Positions 57,396 through 64,000 of a DNA stretch of 64,000 bases are shown here, piece after piece. The position numbers were made by a program, and so were the translations under genes. How positions within the stretch are numbered: position 1 is the stretch's first letter; each line of letters starts with the position of its first letter. Source of the DNA: Burkholderiales bacterium (GTDB taxonomy: Bacteria; Pseudomonadota; Gammaproteobacteria; Burkholderiales; Burkholderiaceae_C); assembly GCA_016223165.1 (NCBI GenBank), contig JACRPO010000007.1, forward strand, positions 248,001 to 312,000. The letters are read 5' to 3'. The notes under the pieces are model-generated. The model did no database searches and was not told the origin of the DNA. It was given only the letters and a program-made list of their open reading frames with translations.

Positions 57396-57478
57396 TCGCG
57401 CCGGCGCAGCACGCGCCGCGCCGCCGCCCGGCCTCGACGCGAAGGCGCATGCGCACCCCGCTGCCTAGAATCGGCCTC

Positions 57479-60166
57479 ATGAACGAGAAATACGTCCCCG
57501 CCGAGGTCGAGTCCTCGGCCCAGGCGCACTGGGCGGCACGCGACGCCTACCGCGTCGTCGAGGACCCGCGCCGGCAGAAGTTCTACGCCTGCTCGATGCT
57601 GCCCTACCCCAGCGGCAAGCTGCACATGGGGCACGTGCGCAACTACACCATCAACGACATGATGGCGCGCCAGCTGCGCATGAAGGGCCTGAACGTGCTG
57701 ATGCCGATGGGCTGGGACGCCTTCGGCCTGCCGGCCGAGAACGCCGCCATCGACAACAAGGTCGCCCCGGGGCAGTGGACGCGCGCCAACATCGCCGACA
57801 TGAAGGCGCAGATGCAGCCGCTCGGCCTGGCCTTCGACTGGGCGCGCGAGGTCGCCACGTGCGACCCGAGCTACTACAAGTGGAACCAGTGGTTCTTCCT
57901 GAAGATGCTCGAAGCGGGCCTGGCCTACCGCAAGACGCAGGTCGTCAACTGGGATCCGGTCGACCAGACCGTGCTGGCCAACGAGCAGGTGGTCGACGGC
58001 AAGGGCTGGCGCAGCGGCGCGGTGGTGGAGAAGCGCGAGATCCCCGGCTACTACCTCGCCATCACGAAGTACGCCGACGAGCTGCTCGCCGCCGTCGCCG
58101 ACAGCACGAGCCCGCACTACCTCGAAGGCTGGCCCGAGCGCGTGCGCCTGATGCAGGAGCACTGGATCGGCAAGAGCGAGGGCGTGCGTTTCGCCTTCCT
58201 GCACGACATCCGCGACGAGCACGGCGCCCTCGTCCAGGATGGCCGCATGCACGTCTTCACGACGCGCGCCGACACCATCATGGGCGTCACCTTCTGCGCC
58301 GTGGCGCCCGAGCACCCGCTCGCCACGCACGCCGCCCGGACCGATCCGAAGGTCGCCGCCTTCATCAAGGAGTGCGGACTAGGCGGCACGACGGAAGCCG
58401 AGCTCGCGCTCAGGGAGAAGGAGGGCCTGCCGCTCGGCCTCGCCGTCACGCACCCGCTCACCGGCCAGCCGGTGCCGCTGTGGGTGGGCAACTACGTGCT
58501 GATGGGCTACGGCGACGGCGCCGTCATGGGCGTGCCCGGCCACGACGAGCGCGACTTCGCCTTCGCGCGCAAGTACGGCATCGACATCCTGCAGGTCATC
58601 CACATCGACGGCCTGCACTACGACTACGAGAACTGGAACGACTGGTACGCCGACAAGGAGCGCGGCATCACCGTCAACAGCGGCGTGTGGAGCGGCCTTC
58701 CGCACGCGATGGCCGTGGACGCGGTGGCCGGCGCGCTGGCTGCCAAGGGGCTCGGCGAGAAGATGACCACCTGGCGGCTGCGCGACTGGGGCATCAGCCG
58801 CCAGCGCTACTGGGGCACGCCGATCCCCATCATCCACTGCGAAGGAACCGACGGACCCGGAGGCCGGACCCCGGGCTGCGGCACCGTGCCGGTGCCGGAG
58901 CAGGACCTCCCCGTCGTGCTGCCCGACGACCTCGTGCCCGACGGCAGCGGCAACCCGCTGCACAAGTGCGCCTCGTTCCTGAACGTCGCCTGCCCGCAAT
59001 GCGGCCAGCCGGCGCGGCGCGAGACCGATACGATGGACACCTTCGTCGACAGCGCCTGGTACTACATGCGCTACTGCTGCCCCGACAGCGAGATGGCGAT
59101 GGTGGACAAGCGCAACGAGTACTGGATGCCGATGGACCAGTACATCGGCGGCATCGAGCACGCCGTGCTGCACCTGCTGTACGCGCGCTTCTGGACCAAG
59201 GCCATGCGCGACCTCGGCCTCGTCAGCTACAGCGAGCCGTTCCGCAAGCTCTTCACGCAGGGCATGCTGCTCAACCAGAGCTTCTACCGCGAGGTGGTCA
59301 ACGGCGCCGAGCCGGCGCGCAAGCGCTGGTTCTACCCCACCGAGGTGGAGGTGAGCTATGACGACAAGGGGCACCCGATCGGCGCCAGGTCCCGGGCCGA
59401 CGGCCAGCCGGTGCTGCTCGGCGGCATCGAGAAGATGTCCAAGAGCCTCAACAACGTCGTCGAGCCGCGCGACATCATCGAGCGCTTCGGCGCCGACACG
59501 GCACGCGTCTTCACGATGTTCGCCGGCCCGCCCGACCAGAGCGCGGCGTGGTCGGACTCGGGCGCCGCCGGCGTCTACCGCTTCCTCACCCGGCTGTGGG
59601 CCACGGCGCACAAGCTCGCGCCCGGGCTCAAGCACGCCGCGCCCGACATCGCCGGCGCCAGCAAGGGCGCGCTCGCGCTGCGCCGCGAGATGCACCTGCT
59701 GCTGCGCCAGGTGAGCCACGACTACGAGCGGCTGCAATACAACACCGTCGTCTCCGGCGCCATGAAGATGCTCAACGCGCTCGAGGCGGCCACCTTCGCC
59801 GACACACCCGCCGATGCCGCCGTGCGGCGCGAGGCGGTGTCGCTCCTGCTGCGCTCGCTGTACCCGGCCGCGCCGCACATCACGCACGCGTTGTGGGCCG
59901 GGCTCGGCTTCGCGGCGCAGCACGGCGAGCTCATCGACGCGCCCTGGCCCGCGGTGGACGAAGCGGCGCTCGTCACCGAGGAGATCGAGCTCGTGCTGCA
60001 GATCAACGGCAAGCACCGCGGAACCCTTCGCGTGCCGGCGACGGCCGACCGCGCCGCCATCGACGCCGCCGCGCTCGCCTCGGCCGAGTTCGCGCGCTTC
60101 GGCGAGGGCCGGCCGGCCAAGAAGGTCGTGGTGGTGCCGGGCCGGCTGGTCAATGTCGTGGTCTGA
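57479..60166 (+). CDS. leuS: Leucyl-tRNA synthetase
   Basis: 895 residues from ATG 57479. HIGH is HMGH (49-52, in [14 protein letters not shown]), and KMSKS is EKMSKSLNN. The CP1 editing domain contains TTRADTIMG and [17 protein letters not shown]. It charges tRNA-Leu and edits misacylated tRNA. Open frame extends upstream through exbBD in another reading frame but is not coding. It overlaps lptE by 14 bases. Confidence 0.98.
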   Translation: MNEKYVPAEVESSAQAHWAARDAYRVVEDPRRQKFYACSMLPYPSGKLHMGHVRNYTINDMMARQLRMKGLNVLMPMGWDAFGLPAENAAIDNKVAPGQWTRANIADMKAQMQPLGLAFDWAREVATCDPSYYKWNQWFFLKMLEAGLAYRKTQVVNWDPVDQTVLANEQVVDGKGWRSGAVVEKREIPGYYLAITKYADELLAAVADSTSPHYLEGWPERVRLMQEHWIGKSEGVRFAFLHDIRDEHGALVQDGRMHVFTTRADTIMGVTFCAVAPEHPLATHAARTDPKVAAFIKECGLGGTTEAELALREKEGLPLGLAVTHPLTGQPVPLWVGNYVLMGYGDGAVMGVPGHDERDFAFARKYGIDILQVIHIDGLHYDYENWNDWYADKERGITVNSGVWSGLPHAMAVDAVAGALAAKGLGEKMTTWRLRDWGISRQRYWGTPIPIIHCEGTDGPGGRTPGCGTVPVPEQDLPVVLPDDLVPDGSGNPLHKCASFLNVACPQCGQPARRETDTMDTFVDSAWYYMRYCCPDSEMAMVDKRNEYWMPMDQYIGGIEHAVLHLLYARFWTKAMRDLGLVSYSEPFRKLFTQGMLLNQSFYREVVNGAEPARKRWFYPTEVEVSYDDKGHPIGARSRADGQPVLLGGIEKMSKSLNNVVEPRDIIERFGADTARVFTMFAGPPDQSAAWSDSGAAGVYRFLTRLWATAHKLAPGLKHAAPDIAGASKGALALRREMHLLLRQVSHDYERLQYNTVVSGAMKMLNALEAATFADTPADAAVRREAVSLLLRSLYPAAPHITHALWAGLGFAAQHGELIDAPWPAVDEAALVTEEIELVLQINGKHRGTLRVPATADRAAIDAAALASAEFARFGEGRPAKKVVVVPGRLVNVVV

Positions 60167-60716
60167 CACCGCTGCGGCGCCGCCGCGCAGGCGCAGCGGC
60201 CGTCGACGCGCGCTGGCCCGCGCGCTGCTGACCGCGGCCGCCACCGCCGCCCTCGGCGGGCCGGCGCTCGTTTCCCTCGGCGGCTGCGGCTTCGCGCTGC
60301 GCGTGCCGCCGCGGCTGGGCTTTCGCAGTCTGGCGCTCACCGGCTTCGAGCCGCGCTCGCCGCTGGCCGACGACCTGCGCCGGCAGATCGGCGCCCAGGT
60401 GGCGCTGCTGGACGATGCCAGCAAGGCCGAGGTCGTGCTGCACGCGCTGGCCGACCAGCGGCAGAAGAGCGTCGTCGCTAGCACCGCCGCGGCGCAGGTG
60501 CGCGAGCTGCAGTTGCGCGTGCGCTTCGAGTTCCGCCTCGCCACGCCCGACGGCCGCGAGCTGATGTCGCGCGTGCAGCTGCTGCTGACGCGCGACATGA
60601 GCTACAGCGAGACCTTCGCGCTCGCCAAGGAGCAGGAGGAGGCCGAGCTCTTCCGCGACATGCAGGCCGACGTCGTGGCGCAGGTGATGCGCCGCCTCGC
60701 GTCGATCAAGGTGTGA
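60153..60716 (+). CDS. lptE: LPS assembly lipoprotein LptE
   Basis: 187 residues from ATG 60153 inside the end of leuS. An Arg-rich head and Ala-rich core end at lipobox SLGG/C (C45), giving [20 protein letters not shown], the LptE family start. It plugs LptD in the outer membrane and helps place LPS. The gene pair leuS-lptE and the following holA are the standard order. The signal region is longer than usual (about 44 residues). Confidence 0.92.
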   Translation: MSWSDTAAAPPRRRSGRRRALARALLTAAATAALGGPALVSLGGCGFALRVPPRLGFRSLALTGFEPRSPLADDLRRQIGAQVALLDDASKAEVVLHALADQRQKSVVASTAAAQVRELQLRVRFEFRLATPDGRELMSRVQLLLTRDMSYSETFALAKEQEEAELFRDMQADVVAQVMRRLASIKV

Positions 60717-60751
60717 ACCGCGGTTCGAGCCTCGACGCGCGCTGATCCCCG

Positions 60752-61831
60752 ATGCAGATCAAGCCCGAACAGCTCGAGGCCCAGCTCGCGAAAGGCGCCG
60801 CGGGCCTGAAGCCGCTGTACACCTTGCACGGCGACGAGCCGCTGCTCGTGCAGGAGGCGGCCGACGCCATCCGCGCCGCCGCGCGCGCCGCCGGCTATGG
60901 CGAGCGCAAGGTCTTCACGGTCAGCGGCGCGCACTTCGACTGGAGTGCGGTGCAGGGCGCGGCGCAGTCGATGAGCCTGTTCGCCGAGCGCCAGCTCATC
61001 GAGATCCGCATCCCCTCGGGCAAACCGGGCAAGGACGGCGGCGAGGCGCTGCAGCGCTATTGCGAGGCATTGAGCGACGACGTGCTCACCCTCGTGCAGC
61101 TGCCGCGTCTCGACTTCCAGCAATCGAAGTCGGCCTGGTTCAACGCGCTCGACGGCGCCGGCGTGGTGGTCCGCCTCGACCCCATCGAGCGGCGCGCGCT
61201 GCCGGCCTGGCTGGCGCAGCGCCTGGCGCGCCAGGGCCAGCGTGTCGCCGAAGGCGAGGAGGGGCAGCGCACGCTCGCCTTCTTCGCCGACCGCGTCGAG
61301 GGCAACCTGCTCGCCGCGCACCAGGAGATGCAGAAGATGGCGCTGCTCCATCCGACCGGCACGCTGCGCTTCGCGCAGGTCGAGGCGGCGGTCATCGACG
61401 TCGCGCGCTACGACATCGCCAAGCTCGTCGAGGCCGTGTGGGCCGGGCAGGGCGCGCGCGCGCTGCGCATGCTCGCGGCGCTCGAGGCCGAGGGCGAATC
61501 GGCCGTCTTCGTGCACTGGTCGCTGGCCGAGGACGTGCGCGCGCTGGCGCGTGCGCGCGCCGCCATCGACGCCGGCCAGCCGCTGCCGCTGGCGCTGCGC
61601 GAGGCGCGCGTCTGGGGCGCGAAGGAGAAGCTCTTCGAGCGGGCGCTGCCGCAGCTTGGCGCCGCGCAGCTCGCGCGCTGGCTGCACGCCGCCCAGGTCT
61701 GCGACGGCCAGTGCAAGGGCCTGCTCGACCCACGCTGGCCGAGCGGCGCGTGGCCGGCGCTGCGCCAGCTGGTGCTGCTGCTGCTCGGCTCTCCGCAAGG
61801 GGCGACGCGGCCTCTGGCACTGCACGCCTGA
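60752..61831 (+). CDS. holA: DNA polymerase III delta subunit
   Basis: 359 residues from ATG 60752. LYTLHGDEPLLVQEAADAIR is the N-terminal AAA-like start of HolA, and the middle contains VEGNLLAAHQEMQKMALL. It is a clamp-loader subunit that opens the beta ring. The length is close to the usual ~340. A perfect hairpin follows after five bases. Confidence 0.94.
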   Translation: MQIKPEQLEAQLAKGAAGLKPLYTLHGDEPLLVQEAADAIRAAARAAGYGERKVFTVSGAHFDWSAVQGAAQSMSLFAERQLIEIRIPSGKPGKDGGEALQRYCEALSDDVLTLVQLPRLDFQQSKSAWFNALDGAGVVVRLDPIERRALPAWLAQRLARQGQRVAEGEEGQRTLAFFADRVEGNLLAAHQEMQKMALLHPTGTLRFAQVEAAVIDVARYDIAKLVEAVWAGQGARALRMLAALEAEGESAVFVHWSLAEDVRALARARAAIDAGQPLPLALREARVWGAKEKLFERALPQLGAAQLARWLHAAQVCDGQCKGLLDPRWPSGAWPALRQLVLLLLGSPQGATRPLALHA

Positions 61832-61836
61832 TGGAC

Positions 61837-61872
61837 TTGCTCCCTCTCCCCGCTTGCGGGGAGAGGGAGCAA
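61837..61872. terminator. Perfect 17-bp hairpin after holA
   Basis: Bases 61837-61853 and 61856-61872 are perfectly complementary around TT (pyrimidine arm CTCCCTCTCCCC, purine arm GGGGAGAGGGAG). It lies between convergent holA and the reductase gene and could stop both. Similar CTCCCTCTCC hairpins are common dispersed repeats in high-GC proteobacteria. Confidence 0.75.
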
Positions 61873-61914
61873 GGACCCGTTGTCCCAGGGACTCGCAGCA
61901 CCCCGAGGAAAGCG

Positions 61915-62817
61915 TCAGTACCCGCGCCCGCGATCGACGAGATGCGCCAGCGGCCGCCCGTCGCGCAGTGCGCGCAGGTTGGCCGCCGCAACCGTCGCGG
62001 CGCTGCGCGGATCGGTGAGCGCCGCCGCGTGCGGCAGCATCGTCACGCGCGCGTGCGTCCAGAAGCGGTGCGTGCGCGGTAGCGGCTCCGTATGGAAGAC
62101 ATCGAGCACGGCATGGCGCAGGTGCCCGCCATCGAGCGCCGCGAGCAGGTGATCGTCGACGACATGCCCGCCGCGGCCGAGGTTGACGAGGGCCGATCCC
62201 TCGCGCATGGCGGCGAAGAAGCGCGCGTCGAGCAGCCCGCGCGTGGCATCAGTCAGTGGCAGCAGGTTGACGACGATCTCATGCGCCGCCAGCGGCGGCG
62301 GCAGCGGCGCACCGTCGCGGCCCCAACCGGCGACCGGGTAGCCCTGCCGCTGCAGCGCTTCGGCCACGGCGCGGCCCATCTCGCCGCGGCCGAGCACCAG
62401 CACCGGCACCTCGCCGGCGCGGCGCTGCTCGTGTTGGCGCCAGAGGCCCTCGCGCTGCTGCTGCTGGTAGGCGAAGAAGCCGCGGTGCAGTGACAGCGTC
62501 GCCCACAGCGCCGTCTCGGCCATCGCGGCGCTCAGCGCGGGGTCGACCATGCGCGCGATCGGCACGTGTGCCGGCAACGTCGGATCGGCGAGCAGCCGGT
62601 CGACGCCGGCCCACAGGCTCTGGATGAGGCGAAGGTGCCGGAACGGCGCCAGGCAGCCGCGCGGCGGGTTGGCGACCACCGCGGCGTGCACGTCGTCGGG
62701 CGCGCGCTGCGCCTCGTCGACGGCGAGCCAGCGCGCCTCCGGCATGGCGGCGGCGAGCGCGGCGCGCCATGCGGTCCACTCGGCCGCGTCGATGTCGCCA
62801 GCCAACACGACCTTCAC
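61915..62817 (-). CDS. ghrA: Glyoxylate/hydroxypyruvate reductase A-like dehydrogenase
   Basis: 300 residues from GTG 62817. It is a D-2-hydroxyacid dehydrogenase fold with VLGRGEMGRAVAEALQ for NAD(P), catalytic Arg in NLGRGG, Glu in FHTEPLP and His in LPHAAA. The early part QSLWAGVDRLLADP matches GhrA. It reduces glyoxylate and hydroxypyruvate. The substrate assignment within the family is inference. Confidence 0.88.
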   Translation of the reverse strand: MKVVLAGDIDAAEWTAWRAALAAAMPEARWLAVDEAQRAPDDVHAAVVANPPRGCLAPFRHLRLIQSLWAGVDRLLADPTLPAHVPIARMVDPALSAAMAETALWATLSLHRGFFAYQQQQREGLWRQHEQRRAGEVPVLVLGRGEMGRAVAEALQRQGYPVAGWGRDGAPLPPPLAAHEIVVNLLPLTDATRGLLDARFFAAMREGSALVNLGRGGHVVDDHLLAALDGGHLRHAVLDVFHTEPLPRTHRFWTHARVTMLPHAAALTDPRSAATVAAANLRALRDGRPLAHLVDRGRGY

Positions 62818-62886
62818 GACGGCACCTTCAGCGCACGACTCTCGCTGCCCGTCGCGTCGGGTGCAGCGGGCGCAGACGGATGGCGA

Positions 62887-63387
62887 TCACGAGCGCGCCG
62901 CGTCGAGCAGGTCGAGCAGATGGCCCAGGGCTGCGCGCACGCTGGCCGCGCGCACGGCAGCGCGGTCACCGCCGAGCTGCAGGCGCTGCACCATCGTTCG
63001 CTCCGCCGTGCCCCAGGCGAGCCAGACGGTGCCCACCGGCTTGCCCGGCACCGCGCCGGTCGGCCCGGCGATGCCGGTGACGGCCACCGCCAGCTGCACC
63101 GGCGCCTGCACGAGCGCGCCGGCGAGCATGGCGCGCACCACCTCTTCGCTCACCGCGCCGTGGCGCTCGATGAGCCGGGCATCCACGCCCAGCATCTGCA
63201 CCTTGGCCTCGTTGCTGTAGGTGACGAAGCCGCGTTCGAACCAGTCGCTCGAGCCCGCCACCGAGGTGCAGGCGGCGGCGACGAGGCCGCCGGTGCAGCT
63301 CTCGGCCGTGGCCATGCGCCAGGCGCGCGCGCGCAAGGCCTCGCCGAGCGCGAGCACCTGGGCCTGCACTTCGTTCAGGAGTTCCAC
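62887..63387 (-). CDS. pncC: Nicotinamide-nucleotide amidase (CinA C-terminal family)
   Basis: 166 residues from GTG 63387 (GTG 63399 is an alternative), overlapping pgpA by 13 bases. The CinA-C motif MATAESCTGGLVAAACTSVA contains the catalytic Ser, followed by FVTYSNEAKVQMLGV and VAVTGIAGPTG. It deamidates NMN to NaMN in pyridine-nucleotide salvage. The N-terminal CinA (MocF-like) domain is absent, as in PncC/YgaD. Confidence 0.93.
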   Translation of the reverse strand: MELLNEVQAQVLALGEALRARAWRMATAESCTGGLVAAACTSVAGSSDWFERGFVTYSNEAKVQMLGVDARLIERHGAVSEEVVRAMLAGALVQAPVQLAVAVTGIAGPTGAVPGKPVGTVWLAWGTAERTMVQRLQLGGDRAAVRAASVRAALGHLLDLLDAARS

Positions 63388-63941
63388 AGGCGGATCCACA
63401 GGGCGATGAAGAGCAGCGTGCAGCCGGCCGCGACGAGGTCGTCGAGCAGGATGCCCGCCCCTTGCCGCCAGCCGATGGCCTGCCCGGCGTGCGGCTTGAA
63501 GAGGCCGTCGGCCCAGCGCACCGGCCCCGGCTTGGCGGCGTCGAAGTAGCGGAAGAGGGCGAAGGCGCCGAGCTGCGCCCACCATGGCGCGGGCGTCAGC
63601 AGCCACAGCACGATCCAGAAGGCGACCACTTCGTCCCAGACGATCGAGCCCGGGTCGGCGACGCCCAGGTGCTGCGCCGTGCGCGTGGCCGCCCATTGGC
63701 CGGCGAGCAGGGACAGCGCGATCAGCACGGCCCAGCCGGCCGCGTCGAGCCAGCGGTCGATGACGATGAAGGAGCCCCAGGCCCACAACGTGCCGACGGT
63801 GCCCGGCGCGCGCGGCGCCAGGCCGGCACCGAAGCCGAGCGCCAGCCAATGCGCGAGGTGGCCGCGCATGAAGGCGAAATCGGCTCGCCGCGGCGGTGAG
63901 CCCGCTTGCGGGGCGTCGGGTCGAGCCTGCAACGCCGGCAT
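63375..63941 (-). CDS. pgpA: Phosphatidylglycerophosphatase A
   Basis: 188 residues from ATG 63941. APRAPGTVGTLWA and WDEVVAFWIVLWL are PgpA motifs, with conserved Asp/Glu in a multi-helix membrane protein; FRYFDAAKPGPV and GAGILLDDLVAAG follow. It removes phosphate from PGP to make phosphatidylglycerol. An extra ~25 residues precede the family start (ATG 63869 is an alternative). The 59 bases to the window edge contain no gene I can name; thiL commonly lies upstream. Confidence 0.93.
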   Translation of the reverse strand: MPALQARPDAPQAGSPPRRADFAFMRGHLAHWLALGFGAGLAPRAPGTVGTLWAWGSFIVIDRWLDAAGWAVLIALSLLAGQWAATRTAQHLGVADPGSIVWDEVVAFWIVLWLLTPAPWWAQLGAFALFRYFDAAKPGPVRWADGLFKPHAGQAIGWRQGAGILLDDLVAAGCTLLFIALWIRLWNS

Positions 63942-64000
63942 CGGCTCAGAGCCTGTGAATGAATCGGCCGCGCCCGAGCGACGCGCCAGAAGGTGTCGGA

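Noticed and set aside
63942..64000. Open minus-strand frame ending PTPSGASLGRGRFIHRL before TGA 63946-63948
   Set aside because: Too short to assign; it does not resemble the ThiL C-terminus expected upstream of pgpA, so it may be intergenic repeat sequence.

Overview
The window is very GC-rich (roughly 70% by eye) and densely coding. It contains no rRNA or complete tRNA, no CRISPR array, no transposase and no phage gene. Gene content and order point to a betaproteobacterium of the order Burkholderiales (Comamonadaceae/Sphaerotilaceae-like). The supporting blocks are fur/bamE-dapB-exbBD-leuS-lptE-holA, argS-SPOR-dsbA, lptA-lptB-rpoN, hpf-ptsN-hprK, metX-metW and a minor-pilin operon ending in pilY1. 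This placement is an inference from gene order, because no marker sequence could be searched.

Layout. 1-6.2 kb: the end of an upstream gene, a palindromic MITE-like element, then + strand c-di-GMP genes (HD-GYP; PAS-PAS-GGDQF-EAL), a DUF1840 protein, a PEBP/YbhB protein and a histidine phosphatase. 6.2-16.3 kb (-): a type IV pilus assembly operon pilE-fimT-pilV-pilW-pilX with two tandem pilY1 genes. 16.5-22.1 kb: ruvB, a GST, a large CorA-like protein, a TonB-C-like secreted protein and canonical corA. 22.3-30.3 kb (-): a THUMP RNA methyltransferase, rpoN, lptB, lptA, dsbA, a SPOR protein and argS. 30.6-38.7 kb: a Ser/Thr kinase fused to a cNMP domain, a PsiF-repeat protein, a LysR regulator divergent from a haloacid dehalogenase, malate synthase G, an FmdB zinc ribbon, a DUF2817 metallopeptidase and a DksA-type protein. 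38.8-47.2 kb (+): a geranylgeranyl-reductase-family oxidoreductase, a class II amidotransferase, a LytS/LytTR two-component pair, an M14 carboxypeptidase and a triple-PAS histidine kinase. 47.2-51.5 kb: metX-metW behind a SAM-II-type riboswitch with an intrinsic terminator, an FMN glutamate-synthase-family protein and a second GST. 51.9-54.7 kb: hpf, ptsN, hprK and fur. 54.8-61.8 kb (+): bamE-dapB-exbB-exbD-leuS-lptE-holA. 61.9-63.9 kb (-): a GhrA-type reductase, pncC and pgpA.

Most genes are chromosomal core functions: envelope biogenesis (lptA, lptB, lptE, bamE), nitrogen-PTS signalling (rpoN, hpf, ptsN, hprK), methionine and lysine biosynthesis, translation (argS, leuS) and DNA maintenance (ruvB, holA). 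The less ordinary signals are listed here. (1) A SAM-II pseudoknot with a downstream intrinsic terminator in front of metXW. (2) A consensus sigma-54 promoter beside the rpoN operon that points into sequence with no gene. (3) Two tandem PilY1 proteins whose last ~555 codons are colinear and nearly identical while their front halves differ, both lacking the usual acidic calcium loop. (4) A 167-bp palindromic element sitting on a stop codon. (5) Several in-frame tandem repeats that lengthen surface or leader regions. (6) GCTAGC-based palindromes at several gene ends.
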